Source: Bacillota bacterium (GTDB lineage Bacteria > Bacillota > Clostridia > Peptostreptococcales > Anaerovoracaceae). From it: a stretch of DNA of 34,087 nt. Positions 24,398 to 33,963 of this stretch are shown here, in pieces. The notes below the pieces were generated by a model. That model did not search any database and was not told where the DNA came from. It was given only the letters and a program-made list of their open reading frames with translations. Location of the stretch: NCBI GenBank assembly GCA_017431785.1, contig JAFRKJ010000026.1, positions 1-34,087 of the forward strand. Reading direction: 5' to 3'. A program made the position numbers and the translations under genes. How positions within the stretch are numbered: position 1 is the stretch's first letter; each line of letters opens with the position of its first letter.

Positions 24398-26303
24398 AGA
24401 GCTTGATGGAATTTTGAAATGCGTAGAGAAACCTGCGCGGTATATTGGAGGAGAGGTCAACATTGTCAGAAAAGATCCGGACAGTGTTGATGTTCGCATG
24501 GGATTTGCGTTTCCGGACACCTATGAAATAGGTATGTCATACATGGGGATGCAGATCCTTTATCATATTCTGAATGAAAACGACAGGATTTACTGTGAGC
24601 GGCTCTTCGCTCCAGCTGATGATATGGAAGCCATCATGCGGGAAAAAGGCAGGAAACTGTTTACGCTGGAAACCTTCACACCCGCAGATGCGCTGGACAT
24701 TATCGGGTTTACCCTCCAATATGAAATGTCCTTTACAAATGTACTGAACATGCTTGATCTGGCAGGGCTGCCGGTGAGAAAAGAAGAACGCGTCAAGGCT
24801 GCATCTGAAGGAAGACATATGCCTGTCGTCATAGCTGGAGGCCCTTGTGCCTTCAATCCGGAACCCCTTGCCGATTTTGTCGATGTATTCCTGATTGGGG
24901 ACGGGGAAGAATTGCTGGAGAAGGTCTGTATTGCTTTTGCAGAGGCAAAGGCCGAGGCAGGAGCAAAGGCAGAGGCAACAGATGTCCGCAGCGCATTTCT
25001 AAGGCGCATCGCAGGACTTGACGGTGTCTACATACCGGAGTTCTATGAAATTGAATACCACGGCAGAGACTGCAGCGACAAGGCGGGAACGATCAAAAAT
25101 ATAAGCAGATTGGTTGAGTTTGCGCCGGAAACCATTACAAGAGCGGTGGTATCGGATATCGATAAAGTCGAGTTCCCAACACACAATATCGTTCCGTTCA
25201 TTGATACAGTACATGATAGATCCGTTGTGGAAACATTCCGCGGATGCACGAGAGGATGCAGGTTCTGTCAGGCAGGCATGATCTACAGGCCGGTCAGGGA
25301 GAGAAAACCGGAGACCATCAAAAAACTCGCTATGGAGCAGCTGGCCAATACGGGACATGAAGAGTTGTCATTGCTGTCCCTGTCCACCAGTGATTACTCC
25401 CAATTTGAAGAACTTGCAACAGAGCTTATGGGACTCTGCAAAGCGCAGAACGTAGCCTTGTCGCTTCCTTCTCTGAGGCTGGATTCTTTCTCGTTCAGAG
25501 TGCTGGAAGAAATCCAGGGATACCGCAAATCAGGGCTGACTTTTGCTCCGGAAGCAGGAACACAGAGACTGCGGGACATCATAAACAAAAACATCACAGA
25601 AGAAGATATATACGGTGCAGTCAGACAGGCAGTGGAACTTGGATGGGAGCACATTAAGCTCTACTTTATGATAGGCCTTCCGGGAGAAAGACTGGAGGAT
25701 CTGGACGGCATCGCCGAGATCGCGAAGCGCATCATGGATATCAATTATGAGATCCGCGGCAGAAAAGGCGGCAGATTCCGTGTTACTGTAAGTGTTTCGA
25801 ACTTCGTGCCGAAAGCCCATACACCATTCCAGTGGGAGGCTCAGGACAGACCTGAGGACTTTGTGGAAAAGCACAACTATCTGGCGTCGAAACTGCATAT
25901 CAGAGGAGTCACATTCAATTACCATGAAACTGTGACCAGCAATCTGGAGGCTGTATTCGCTAGAGGAGACAGGAGAACCGGCAGAATCCTGGAGGAAGCC
26001 TGGAAGCAGGGGTGTACTTTCGATGCGTGGACAGAACATTTTAAGCCGGAGGTATGGGAAAAGGCTTTCGATTTGTGCGCGGAAGAATTCGGTTTCACAG
26101 ATGGAAAGGATATGGAGGCTTTCTATAACTACAGGAAACGCAGTGAAGATGAGATTCTCCCTTGGGATGTGGTCAACGCCTTCCTTGACAGAGAATTCCT
26201 GCTTTCGGAAAAGCACAGAGCGGAAGCAGCAAAGACAACGCCTGACTGCAGACTGGGCTGCAATCTCTGCGGTGTAAACAAGTATACGGAGTGCTTCGTT
26301 TAA
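24387..26303 (+). CDS. TIGR03960-family B12-binding-like radical SAM protein
   Basis: A radical SAM protein (638 residues from this start) with the family opening CVEKPARYIGGEVN, a B12-binding-like N-terminal domain, then a SAM domain with CTRGCRFC (C287, C291, C294) and ending Cys-rich (CRLGCNLCGVNKYTEC). Its constant partner is the DUF2344 protein, which follows here 18 bp downstream. The reaction is not established. A short Ala/Glu/Lys low-complexity insert (AEAKAEAGAKAEA) lies near residue 190. Start choice between ATG 24378 and 24387 is uncertain; both overlap the upstream stop. Confidence 0.88.
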   Translation: MIDKELDGILKCVEKPARYIGGEVNIVRKDPDSVDVRMGFAFPDTYEIGMSYMGMQILYHILNENDRIYCERLFAPADDMEAIMREKGRKLFTLETFTPADALDIIGFTLQYEMSFTNVLNMLDLAGLPVRKEERVKAASEGRHMPVVIAGGPCAFNPEPLADFVDVFLIGDGEELLEKVCIAFAEAKAEAGAKAEATDVRSAFLRRIAGLDGVYIPEFYEIEYHGRDCSDKAGTIKNISRLVEFAPETITRAVVSDIDKVEFPTHNIVPFIDTVHDRSVVETFRGCTRGCRFCQAGMIYRPVRERKPETIKKLAMEQLANTGHEELSLLSLSTSDYSQFEELATELMGLCKAQNVALSLPSLRLDSFSFRVLEEIQGYRKSGLTFAPEAGTQRLRDIINKNITEEDIYGAVRQAVELGWEHIKLYFMIGLPGERLEDLDGIAEIAKRIMDINYEIRGRKGGRFRVTVSVSNFVPKAHTPFQWEAQDRPEDFVEKHNYLASKLHIRGVTFNYHETVTSNLEAVFARGDRRTGRILEEAWKQGCTFDAWTEHFKPEVWEKAFDLCAEEFGFTDGKDMEAFYNYRKRSEDEILPWDVVNAFLDREFLLSEKHRAEAAKTTPDCRLGCNLCGVNKYTECFV

Positions 26304-26321
26304 GGGGCAGCTGAATTATAT

Positions 26322-27035
26322 ATGAAATACGTAATCAGATTTCAAAAGACAGGTGTGATCTGCTACACATCACACCTCGACATCATGAAGGTCTTCAAGA
26401 GATCCTTCAAAAGAGCCGGCATCAAACTGGCATACTCGCAGGGCTTCAATCCACATCCGAAGATGGGATTTGCCCAGCCTCTTTCGCTTGGTTATGAGAG
26501 TCTGGATGAGTATATTGAGTTTGAGACGGCAGATGCTCCTCCCATACCCGGGACTGCCATTGCAATGGATAAGGAGGAGATTCTGGAGAAGATGCGTGAG
26601 CTCATGCCGGAAGGTCTTGAACTGTTATCCATTGAAGAGGCCAGACACAACAAGACTCTGGCTGCGAATACCATTGCAGCAGAGTACGTCATTGAGATTC
26701 CGATAATGGAGGGACGACCTGCGGAGTGGCCTCTGGACGCAGGAGAGATGCGTGATACCTACATGGGCCAGAAGGAAATTCTTACGCTGAAGAAGCAGAA
26801 AAAGAAGAAAGAACCGGTGACTGTCAATATCAGACCGAAGATACGGGAGATGATGTTTGAACCATCGGAAAAGATTTTGCGTATCGAGGCTCTGCTGGAC
26901 TCAGGAAGTGATTCCAATCTCAGTCCGGAATTGGTGATTGCTACTGTGCTTGAGAAGTTTGGTTTGAAAGTTTCAAGAAGTGATATAAGGGTGCTTCGAA
27001 AGAAGATACATTTCAAACAACAGAAATACAATTAA
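26322..27035 (+). CDS. DUF2344 (TIGR03936) radical SAM-associated protein
   Basis: A 237-residue protein starting MKYVIRFQKTGVICYTSHLD, with SQGFNPHPKMGFAQPLSLG, both family signatures. In some lineages this domain is fused to the TIGR03960 radical SAM protein; here they are adjacent genes, supporting a shared reaction, possibly RNA-related (inference). In many Firmicutes the next gene is rng (RNase G) followed by rplU; here the order is inverted and rng is absent from the window. The C-terminal third is Lys-rich and basic. Confidence 0.87.
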   Translation: MKYVIRFQKTGVICYTSHLDIMKVFKRSFKRAGIKLAYSQGFNPHPKMGFAQPLSLGYESLDEYIEFETADAPPIPGTAIAMDKEEILEKMRELMPEGLELLSIEEARHNKTLAANTIAAEYVIEIPIMEGRPAEWPLDAGEMRDTYMGQKEILTLKKQKKKKEPVTVNIRPKIREMMFEPSEKILRIEALLDSGSDSNLSPELVIATVLEKFGLKVSRSDIRVLRKKIHFKQQKYN

Positions 27036-27043
27036 AGGAAAGA

Positions 27044-27072
27044 TTGACATTAAATTCCAATCGTGCAATAAT
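27044..27072 (+). promoter_or_regulatory. comEA promoter embedded in terminator hairpin
   Basis: TTGACA (27044-27049), 17-bp spacer, AATAAT (27067-27072) with TGC just before it (extended -10). The spacer contains the left arm and the -10 lies in the loop of the DUF2344 terminator. Confidence 0.6.
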
Positions 27073-27097
27073 GCAAAAGGATTGGAATTTTTGTTTT
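27052..27097 (+). terminator. Terminator after DUF2344 gene
   Basis: AAATTCCAATC (27052-27062) pairs perfectly with GATTGGAATTT (27080-27090) over a 17-nt loop, followed by TTGTTTT. Confidence 0.75.
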
Positions 27098-27126
27098 AAG
27101 GGGCTGAAAGGGTATGGTGATTTGAG

Positions 27127-27819
27127 ATGAAAGGTATGATTGATGTTTGCAAAAACAATAAAACAGTGGATGCTTTTTTGAGAGAATATGGTCCGCAGGT
27201 GAGAAAGACAGCTTTGATCTGCTTGATTGGACTCGTTCTTTTTGCCGGGTTTTCTTTGTTTCAGAGTGCAGATGATGAATTAGAGGTTGCATCTTCTTCT
27301 GAGCATACAGCGAAATCGGAAGATAATGATACACGAACGGTATCAGCCGGAATGATCTATGTAGATGTCGGCGGTGCTGTCAAAACTCCCATGCTGGCTG
27401 AGTTGCCGGACGGAAGCAGGGTGGATGACGCCATCAAGGCGGCAGGCGGTCTGAAACAGGAAGCTGATATGACCAGCATCAATCGGGCAGAGTTTCTGGA
27501 AGATGGGCAGAAGGTTTTCATACCTTCATTTCCTCTTGATGAAGACGGCAACGTCATTGAAAATGCGGCAGTTGGAGCTGCTGTCTCCAATGAAAATCCT
27601 GCAGATTCCGGCAATGCCCCATCATCCGGCAAGATCAATATCAACACTGCAGATTCCACCGCGCTTCAGACTTTAAGCGGTGTTGGACCCGCTACCGCAC
27701 AGAAAATCATTGATTACAGGCAGTCAAACGGAAGATTTTCTTCCGTGGAAGACATTAAGAATGTATCTGGTATCGGTGACAAAACATATGAGAAGCTGAA
27801 GGACAGCATAACGATATGA
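27127..27819 (+). CDS. comEA: Competence protein ComEA (DNA-uptake receptor)
   Basis: Layout is classic ComEA: short cytoplasmic start, one membrane segment (~24-45), an SLBB domain (~77-137; YVDVGGAVKTPM), a Ser/Pro linker, and C-terminal helix-hairpin-helix repeats (~168-228; ININTADSTALQTLSGVGPA, VSGIGDKTYEKL) that bind double-stranded DNA outside the membrane. It implies at least part of a transformation apparatus; comEC is not adjacent in this window. The ribosome site is weak (only GAG near the ATG). Length (230) is typical. Confidence 0.93.
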   Translation: MKGMIDVCKNNKTVDAFLREYGPQVRKTALICLIGLVLFAGFSLFQSADDELEVASSSEHTAKSEDNDTRTVSAGMIYVDVGGAVKTPMLAELPDGSRVDDAIKAAGGLKQEADMTSINRAEFLEDGQKVFIPSFPLDEDGNVIENAAVGAAVSNENPADSGNAPSSGKININTADSTALQTLSGVGPATAQKIIDYRQSNGRFSSVEDIKNVSGIGDKTYEKLKDSITI

Positions 27820-27844
27820 AAGACGACATCACGTTAGGATGCGC

Positions 27845-27874
27845 TTGACGTATGGAATATGGAAACTGTAGAAT
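27845..27874 (+). promoter_or_regulatory. Promoter of amidohydrolase gene
   Basis: TTGACG (27845-27850), 18-bp spacer, TAGAAT (27869-27874). Confidence 0.6.
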
Positions 27875-27912
27875 AACGGCAGCAGACAAGACATTTTTTG
27901 CGGAGGGATTCT

Positions 27913-29211
27913 ATGATTATCAAAGATGTGAAAATGTTGGATGAGAACTTCCAGATCAGGGAACATATGAATGTTGTCATTGAAGACAGCAGGTTTTTGT
28001 CTATTACAAGAGGAATGCCTGATCCGGAGGGCCGTGAGATCATCGACGGCAAGGGCAAGTTCCTGATGCCGGCGTTTTACAACACCCACTGTCATGTGCC
28101 AATGACACTGCTGCGCGGCTATGGAGAAGGACTGCCGCTGCAGAGATGGCTCAATGAGAGGATATTCCCCTTTGAGGCCAAGTTCAGTCCGCAGTATAAA
28201 TACTGGGGAGCGAAGCTGGGTGCTCTGGAGTTGATCAAGTCAGGCTGTGTATCCATATCGGATATGTATTTCGATCTGGTTGACTACGGAAAAGCGCTCT
28301 ACGAAGCAGGAATGAAGGCGAATTTATGCAATGGTCTGGTGACATTTGATGATGATGCTTCTTACTATAAAGACAGGGCTTATCAGGACACACTGACACT
28401 GATGCAGTGGATCAAGGATCATGAGCCTGAGAACAACGGACGGATCAAGGCTGATGTTTCCGTGCATTCAGAGTACGCTAACCGGGAAAAGGCTCTCCTG
28501 GAAGCATTTGCATTTGCGATTGATGAAGGAATGATCATACAAGCCCACATTTCTGAAACAAAAGCAGAGCACGAAGAGTGCAAAGTGCGTCATGGGATGA
28601 CGCCGGTCGCTTACTTTGAGAAGCTTGGTGCCTTCCGGTCACCGCTCATAGCCGCACACTGCGTATGGTTGGAAGATGCAGATGTTGACATCATGATCAG
28701 AAACGGTGCTTATATGTCCCACAATCCATCTTCAAATCTCAAACTTGGCAGCGGTATTGCTCCTGTCAAAAAGTTCTGGGAGAAAGGTATGAACATCACG
28801 ATCGGAACAGATGGCGCTTCTTCCAACAACAATCTGAACATGCTGGAAGAAGTCAATCTGGCAGCGATGCTCTGCAGAGGGCAGTCCCTTGACGCAAATG
28901 CTATTTCTGCTGAGAATATCATATGGGCGGCGACCAGAGGCGGAGCACTTGCCCAGGGCAGGGAAGACTGCGGTCTGATCAAAGAAGGATTCAGAGCAGA
29001 TTTCATTATGTTCGATCTTGAGAAGGAGCATCTCACGCCTGATTTTGATACACTGGCTAATATTGTTTTCTCTGCGCAGAGTTCTGATATCTGCATGACA
29101 GTATGTGACGGGGAGATTATCTGCAAGGATGGAGAAGCCCTCTTTGTAGATGAAGAGGAGACAATTGCTAAAGCTTCAGAAAGCTTCAAGAAAGTGCTTG
29201 AAAGCCTCTGA
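27913..29211 (+). CDS. Amidohydrolase, TrzA/AtzA-MtaD-type deaminase
   Basis: A metal-dependent hydrolase (432 residues). Visible ligands are HCH in FYNTHCHVPMTLLRG, His in QAHISETKAEHEE, His in AAHCVWLEDAD and Asp in TIGTDGASSNN. The pattern and length fit the family of 5-methylthioadenosine/S-adenosylhomocysteine deaminases and related guanine- or triazine-type deaminases. A purine nucleoside phosphorylase gene lies nearby, which suits purine salvage, but the substrate is not fixed by sequence. ATG at 27913 is chosen because GGAGGG lies ~6 nt before it. The rpsT promoter overlaps its last codons. Confidence 0.88.
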   Translation: MIIKDVKMLDENFQIREHMNVVIEDSRFLSITRGMPDPEGREIIDGKGKFLMPAFYNTHCHVPMTLLRGYGEGLPLQRWLNERIFPFEAKFSPQYKYWGAKLGALELIKSGCVSISDMYFDLVDYGKALYEAGMKANLCNGLVTFDDDASYYKDRAYQDTLTLMQWIKDHEPENNGRIKADVSVHSEYANREKALLEAFAFAIDEGMIIQAHISETKAEHEECKVRHGMTPVAYFEKLGAFRSPLIAAHCVWLEDADVDIMIRNGAYMSHNPSSNLKLGSGIAPVKKFWEKGMNITIGTDGASSNNNLNMLEEVNLAAMLCRGQSLDANAISAENIIWAATRGGALAQGREDCGLIKEGFRADFIMFDLEKEHLTPDFDTLANIVFSAQSSDICMTVCDGEIICKDGEALFVDEEETIAKASESFKKVLESL

Positions 29212-29226
29212 TGATTGTTATATAAT
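29198..29226 (+). promoter_or_regulatory. rpsT promoter
   Basis: TTGAAA (29198-29203), 17-bp spacer, TATAAT (29221-29226). The -35 is inside the 3' end of the amidohydrolase gene. Confidence 0.75.
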
Positions 29227-29243
29227 ACCGTTTGCGTGTTTAG

Positions 29244-29263
29244 GTGCGGCAATAAGGCTGCAC
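29244..29263 (+). promoter_or_regulatory. rpsT leader hairpin
   Basis: GTGCGGC (29244-29250) pairs with GCTGCAC (29257-29263), one G-U pair, loop AATAAG. It lies in the short 5' leader about 30 nt before the S20 start and may serve autoregulation; this is inference. Confidence 0.4.
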
Positions 29264-29294
29264 AAGCTGTAAATTAAGAAAGTGGGGTAATTTA

Positions 29295-29561
29295 ATGGCT
29301 AATATTAAATCCGCAAAGAAAAGAATCCGTGTTATCGACAAGAAAACAGCAAGAAACAGAAGAGTTAAAGGTCATCTGAAGGATGTCTTTAAATCATTCG
29401 ATGCTGCTATCGCTGCAGGAGATATGGAGAAGGCTAAGGCTGATCTGGCTCTGGCTGAGAAGAAGCTCATGCAGGCTGCTGCAAAGGGCACCATCCATAA
29501 GAATGCTGCATCAAGAAAAGTTTCAAGAATGACACAGAGATTCAACAAGGCGAACGCCTAA
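29295..29561 (+). CDS. rpsT: 30S ribosomal protein S20
   Basis: An 88-residue, Lys/Ala-rich helical protein that binds 16S rRNA early in 30S assembly. The start MANIKSAKKRIRVIDKK and end HKNAASRKVSRMTQRFNKA are family hallmarks. It has its own promoter and strong terminator, so it is monocistronic. AAGTGGGG precedes the ATG. It often neighbours lepA/hemW in Firmicutes; here deoD and a regulator intervene. Confidence 0.97.
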   Translation: MANIKSAKKRIRVIDKKTARNRRVKGHLKDVFKSFDAAIAAGDMEKAKADLALAEKKLMQAAAKGTIHKNAASRKVSRMTQRFNKANA

Positions 29562-29580
29562 TTCTCACCCGTCCCCACCG

Positions 29581-29618
29581 GCACATAAGTTAAATGTGCG
29601 ATACGCTTCGTGCGTATC
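29581..29618 (+). other. Two abutting hairpins in the rpsT 3' region
   Basis: GCACAT/ATGTGC (29581-29586 with 29594-29599) is followed with no gap by GATACGC/GCGTATC (29600-29606 with 29612-29618, loop TTCGT). Together with the terminator they make three consecutive stems after the rpsT stop. They may protect the 3' end or be a small stable RNA. Confidence 0.5.
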
Positions 29619-29629
29619 AGAGAAGCAAG

Positions 29630-29662
29630 CCACTCCGGCATGTCTCAGCGGAGTGGTTTTTT
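29630..29662 (+). terminator. rpsT terminator
   Basis: CCACTCCG (29630-29637) pairs with CGGAGTGG (29649-29656) over an 11-nt loop, then TTTTTT. Confidence 0.9.
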
Positions 29663-29733
29663 GTATATTTCATTTTTCAGGTTATATGTTATACTTATTT
29701 TGTAGAATTATGTAAAAAAAGAGGTTTTGTTAT

Positions 29734-30441
29734 ATGAGTACACATATTAATGCCGCTGAAATCGGTGATATCGCTGAGTCAATACTACTTCCAGGCGATC
29801 CGCTCCGGGCGAAATTCATTGCGGAAAACTATCTTGAAAACCCGCGTTGCTACTCTGAAGTCCGCAACATGCTTGGATTTACAGGTACTTATAAGGGAGT
29901 TCCTGTCTCCGTTCAGGGAACAGGAATGGGAATGCCTTCTATGGGCATCTATTCCTATGAACTGATCCATGAGTATAAGTGCAAAAACCTGATTCGCGTT
30001 GGTACAGCCGGTGCATTCAGGGAGGATCTCAATCTCGGGGATATCGTCATTGCAGTAGGCGCTTCCACTGATTCCAATTACGCGCATACTTATAAATTGC
30101 CGGGAAGCTATACACCGACGGCAAGCTATGAACTTCTGTCTAAGGTGAGAGACGCATCTGAGGAAACCGGCATCAAGTTTACAGCCGGCAATCTTGTTTC
30201 CTGCGATGTTTTTTATGAAAATGATCCTGATTGGTGGAAAGCATGGGCGAATGTCGGCGTGCTTGGGGTAGAAATGGAAGCAGCAGCTCTGTATATGAAC
30301 AGCGCAGCAGCAGGTGTGAATGCACTTGCGATTATGAGCATCAGTGATAATTTTGTTACAAATGAGAAATCCACTGTCGAGGAGAGACAAAACAGCTTTA
30401 CCAACATGATGAAACTCGCATTGGAAACAGCCATAAAGTGA
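29734..30441 (+). CDS. deoD: Purine nucleoside phosphorylase, DeoD type
   Basis: Phosphorolyses purine (deoxy)nucleosides to free base and (deoxy)ribose 1-phosphate. The hexameric DeoD-type start MSTHINA, phosphate-binding LLPGDPLRA and RVGTAGA, GVEMEAAALY and SISDNF with the catalytic Asp near residue 205 (the SDH/SDN motif) are present. 235 residues is exact for the family. It is preceded by an AT-rich region with -10-like TATACT (29690) and TAGAAT (29703) but no good -35. The next gene starts 14 nt after its stop. Confidence 0.96.
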   Translation: MSTHINAAEIGDIAESILLPGDPLRAKFIAENYLENPRCYSEVRNMLGFTGTYKGVPVSVQGTGMGMPSMGIYSYELIHEYKCKNLIRVGTAGAFREDLNLGDIVIAVGASTDSNYAHTYKLPGSYTPTASYELLSKVRDASEETGIKFTAGNLVSCDVFYENDPDWWKAWANVGVLGVEMEAAALYMNSAAAGVNALAIMSISDNFVTNEKSTVEERQNSFTNMMKLALETAIK

Positions 30442-30455
30442 AAAAAAGGAGTTCA

Positions 30456-30842
30456 ATGAGAATGAAGGTACTTGAATCAGCAGAAAACTATCTGGAAGCG
30501 ATTCTGATGATACGGGAAGAAAAAGGCATGGTACGTGCGATTGACGTCGTGAATCATCTCGGATTCAGCAAGCCAAGCGTAAGTGTTGCAATGAAGCATC
30601 TTGAAGCTGATGACCTCATCAGAAGAAATAAGGATGGTTTCATTTATCTTACTGAAAGTGGAGAAGAAATTGCCGAGATGATATTCGAACGCCACAACCT
30701 TCTTACGGATATTTTTGTAAGAATCGGTGTAAACCCTGAGACGGCGCGGGAAGATGCTTGTAAAATCGAGCATGATCTGAGTGAAGAGACATTTGAGCAA
30801 ATCAAGAGAGCATATACAGCACATAAAAACGAATATAAATGA
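30456..30842 (+). CDS. DtxR/MntR-family metal-dependent transcriptional regulator
   Basis: 128 residues: an N-terminal winged helix ([20 protein letters not shown] as recognition region) and a C-terminal dimerisation domain; no SH3-like third domain, so MntR-sized. Putative metal ligands are N11, E14, H80 (ERHNLL), C102, E105 and H106 (ACKIEHDLS). The C-x2-E-H pattern matches DtxR/IdeR rather than B. subtilis MntR, which has Glu at the Cys position and Asp where N11 is. Iron and manganese both remain possible. ATG at 30456 has AAAGGAG 6-9 nt upstream; an in-frame GTG at 30438 overlaps deoD and has none. It overlaps lepA by 4 nt. Confidence 0.88.
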   Translation: MRMKVLESAENYLEAILMIREEKGMVRAIDVVNHLGFSKPSVSVAMKHLEADDLIRRNKDGFIYLTESGEEIAEMIFERHNLLTDIFVRIGVNPETAREDACKIEHDLSEETFEQIKRAYTAHKNEYK

Positions 30843-32650
30843 GCGACTATAAACAGTACATCAGAAATTTCAGTATCATAGCACATATAGACCACGGTAA
30901 GTCGACCCTTGCAGACAGGATGATCGAGATGACCGGACTCGTCAGTCATCGTGATATGCGTGAACAGTATCTGGATAACATGGAACTGGAACGGGAGCGC
31001 GGCATCACGATCAAACTGCAGACAACGAGAATGGTATTCAAGAGCAAGGACGGGAATGAATACATTTTCAACCTCATCGACACACCGGGGCATGTCGACT
31101 TTACTTATGAAGTATCAAGATCCCTGGCAGCATGCGAAGGGGCAGTTCTTGTTGTGGACGCGACACAAGGAGTAGAGGCACAAACCCTCGCAAATGTTTA
31201 TCTGGCGATGGATGAGGATCTCGAAATCATGCCGGTTCTCAATAAGATCGACCTTCCGAGTGCCCGGCCTGATGAAGTGCGGGAGGAGATAGAGGAAGTC
31301 ATCGGTGTGGAAGCGTCCGATGCACCTCTTGTATCTGCAAAAGAGGGCACAGGCGTTGATGAACTTCTCGAAATGATCGTCAAGAAGATTCCGGCTCCTT
31401 CCGGTGATGAGAACAGCCCGCTGAAGGCACTCATCTTTGATTCTTATTACGATAACTACAAAGGCGTCGTTATATATACAAGGATCTTCGACGGCAAAGT
31501 CAAAGAAGGCGATATGATCCGCCTGATGAATACAGATAAGAAATATGAGGTCACTGAAGTCGGTGTTTATGCTCCGGGACCTGTAGAGAGCAAGTGCCTG
31601 AAAGCCGGTGAAGTAGGATATATCTGTGCCAGCATCAAACGCGTCGCTGATGCGCGGGTCGGTGACACCATCACCCTTGATGAAAACCCTGCGGAAGAAC
31701 CTCTTCCGGGATACAAAAAAGTCCAGTCTATGGTCTACTGCGGTATTTATCCTGCAGAAGGCGAAAAATACGAAAATGTTAAAGACGCCCTTGAGAAACT
31801 GCAGGTCAATGACGCTGCATTCCATTTCGAGCCGGAAACATCCACAGCGTTAGGATATGGATTCCGGTGCGGATTTTTGGGGCTTTTGCACATGGAAATC
31901 ATCGTTGAGCGTCTGGAACGGGAATTTGACCTCAGCGTTATCACAACGTCGCCGAGCGTTATCTATAAAGTCGTAAAGAATGACGGAACAGTGGAAATGG
32001 TGCAAAACCCATCGAATCTGCCGGATCCGATGGAAATCGATCATATCGAGGAACCTATGGTAAAGGCGGATATCATGGTGCCGAAGGAATATGTCGGCAG
32101 CATTATGGAAATCTGTCAGGAGCGCAGGGGACGTATGATCCACATGGAGTACATTACAGAGAACAGAGTCAATCTGCACTACGATATGCCTTTGAATGAG
32201 GTTATCTACGATTTCTTTGACGCACTGAAATCAAAAACAAGAGGATATGGTTCTCTGGATTATGAGTTCAGCAGGTATGAACCGAGCAAGGTGGTCAAAC
32301 TGGATATTCTGTTGAATAAAGATATGGTTGATGCCTTCAGCATGATCGTACATGAGTCCAAAGCTTATGCGAGAGGACGCTTCGTCTGTGAAAAACTGAA
32401 AGAAATCATTCCGAAACACCAGTTTGAAGTGCCTATTCAGGCAAGTGTCGGTCAGAAGATCATAGCAAGAGAGACGGTCAGAGCATATAGAAAAGACGTT
32501 ATCGCCAAATGTTACGGCGGTGACATTTCCAGAAAGAAAAAGCTTCTTGAGAAACAGAAAGAAGGAAAGAAGCGAATGCGTCAGTTCGGAACAGTAGAAG
32601 TTCCACAGGAAGCATTCACAGCGGTGCTGAAATATGACGATAACAAGTAA
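30839..32650 (+). CDS. lepA: Elongation factor 4 (LepA)
   Basis: A ribosome-associated translational GTPase linked to initiation and 30S biogenesis. G-domain motifs [26 protein letters not shown] and NKIDLP are present, followed by EF-G-like domains and the LepA-specific C-terminal domain ([20 protein letters not shown]). 603 residues is standard. The ATG overlaps the regulator's stop (ATGA), and the 3' end overlaps hemW by 17 nt, so translation of the three is probably coupled. Confidence 0.97.
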   Translation: MSDYKQYIRNFSIIAHIDHGKSTLADRMIEMTGLVSHRDMREQYLDNMELERERGITIKLQTTRMVFKSKDGNEYIFNLIDTPGHVDFTYEVSRSLAACEGAVLVVDATQGVEAQTLANVYLAMDEDLEIMPVLNKIDLPSARPDEVREEIEEVIGVEASDAPLVSAKEGTGVDELLEMIVKKIPAPSGDENSPLKALIFDSYYDNYKGVVIYTRIFDGKVKEGDMIRLMNTDKKYEVTEVGVYAPGPVESKCLKAGEVGYICASIKRVADARVGDTITLDENPAEEPLPGYKKVQSMVYCGIYPAEGEKYENVKDALEKLQVNDAAFHFEPETSTALGYGFRCGFLGLLHMEIIVERLEREFDLSVITTSPSVIYKVVKNDGTVEMVQNPSNLPDPMEIDHIEEPMVKADIMVPKEYVGSIMEICQERRGRMIHMEYITENRVNLHYDMPLNEVIYDFFDALKSKTRGYGSLDYEFSRYEPSKVVKLDILLNKDMVDAFSMIVHESKAYARGRFVCEKLKEIIPKHQFEVPIQASVGQKIIARETVRAYRKDVIAKCYGGDISRKKKLLEKQKEGKKRMRQFGTVEVPQEAFTAVLKYDDNK

Positions 32651-33791
32651 TGATAACAATATCGGATTATATGTTCACATCCCATTCTGCCTGAAGAAGT
32701 GCAGGTACTGCGACTTCCTGTCCTTTGAATGCCATGATGAGTCTGCGCTGCACCAATATACAGACGCGTTGCTCCGGGAAATCAACACGAGATATGAGGA
32801 ATGGCCGTACAGAGTCGTAGATACGATTTATATTGGAGGCGGTACGCCATCCATTCTCCCGGCTGAAGACATGAGACGCATCATGAAGGGTATTATGTCG
32901 AACTTCACCGTTGACGAAGGCAGTGAGATCACCATTGAAGCGAACCCTGCAACCCTTGATGACGGGAAACTGGAGACCTATCTGGAGTCCGGCATCAATA
33001 GAATCAGTATCGGCACACAGTCCTTCGATAATTCTATACTCAATCTTCTGGGAAGAGTGCATGACAAGAATGATGCGTTAGGCGCCATCAGAATGGCGAA
33101 GAAAGCCGGATTCCATAACGTGAATGTGGATATGATGTTCGGTATTCCGGGACAGACGCTGAAGATGTGGCGTGATTCACTGCGCCAGTGTGTTTTTTTA
33201 AGACCGGAACACATCTCTCTCTACAGTCTGCAAATTGAAGAGGGGACACAGTTCCACCGCCTGGTGGAGAACGGAACCATGGAGCCGACATCAGAGAGAA
33301 TTGACAGAATCATGTATCATGACGCAATCGATATGATTGAAAATGCAGGATACCATCACTACGAGATATCAAACGGCGCATTGCCGGGATTTGAGAGCAA
33401 ACACAATCTCAAATATTGGTCATACAAGGAATACCTGGGTCTGGGACCTGGGGCCAGCTCTTTTATCGGCGGTCACAGGTTCAAGAACACGTCCTCTGTT
33501 CTGGATTATCTGAAATTCATCAAAGCCGGTCTCCCGCCGGTAAAACCTGAAGACGTAGAACAGTACACGGCGAGGGATGAAATGGGCATCTTTGTGTTCA
33601 CCGGGCTGCGCAAGACTTCCGGATTTGACATCAGAGACTTTGAGGCAACGTTCAACAGGGAATTCTTTGATGTCTATGATCCGATGATCATCACGAAACT
33701 CAGAGGTTTGTTAGAAATGGATGGGTTTGTTATGAAATTAACAAGCAAAGGCATTGACGTGTCCAACAAAGTGATGGCCGAGTTTGTATAA
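32634..33791 (+). CDS. hemW: Heme chaperone HemW (HemN-like radical SAM protein)
   Basis: A 385-residue radical SAM protein with [14 protein letters not shown] (C19, C23, C26, then F28). The three-Cys motif without the extra Cys of true coproporphyrinogen dehydrogenase marks HemW, a heme-trafficking protein. [15 protein letters not shown] and GIPGQT follow, and there is a HemN C-terminal domain. The lepA-hemW pairing is widely conserved. The start overlaps lepA by 17 nt. A hairpin terminator follows. Confidence 0.93.
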   Translation: MTITSNDNNIGLYVHIPFCLKKCRYCDFLSFECHDESALHQYTDALLREINTRYEEWPYRVVDTIYIGGGTPSILPAEDMRRIMKGIMSNFTVDEGSEITIEANPATLDDGKLETYLESGINRISIGTQSFDNSILNLLGRVHDKNDALGAIRMAKKAGFHNVNVDMMFGIPGQTLKMWRDSLRQCVFLRPEHISLYSLQIEEGTQFHRLVENGTMEPTSERIDRIMYHDAIDMIENAGYHHYEISNGALPGFESKHNLKYWSYKEYLGLGPGASSFIGGHRFKNTSSVLDYLKFIKAGLPPVKPEDVEQYTARDEMGIFVFTGLRKTSGFDIRDFEATFNREFFDVYDPMIITKLRGLLEMDGFVMKLTSKGIDVSNKVMAEFV

Positions 33792-33844
33792 TAATGCATT
33801 ATTCATACTATTTTCTTGAGTAATTGCATAAATAATTAACACAG

Positions 33845-33875
33845 AGACATATTATTATGATAATATGTCTTTATT
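33845..33875 (+). terminator. Terminator after hemW
   Basis: AGACATATTAT (33845-33855) pairs perfectly with ATAATATGTCT (33860-33870), loop TATG, then TTATT. It lies in a very AT-rich 170-bp gap. Confidence 0.75.
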
Positions 33876-33963
33876 AATTATTTCGATAATTTCTTAACAA
33901 GTTATTTCTTTAGTTTTCAATTCAGGCACGAAAGAATCAATCGTATTTCAAGGAGGAAAAAAC

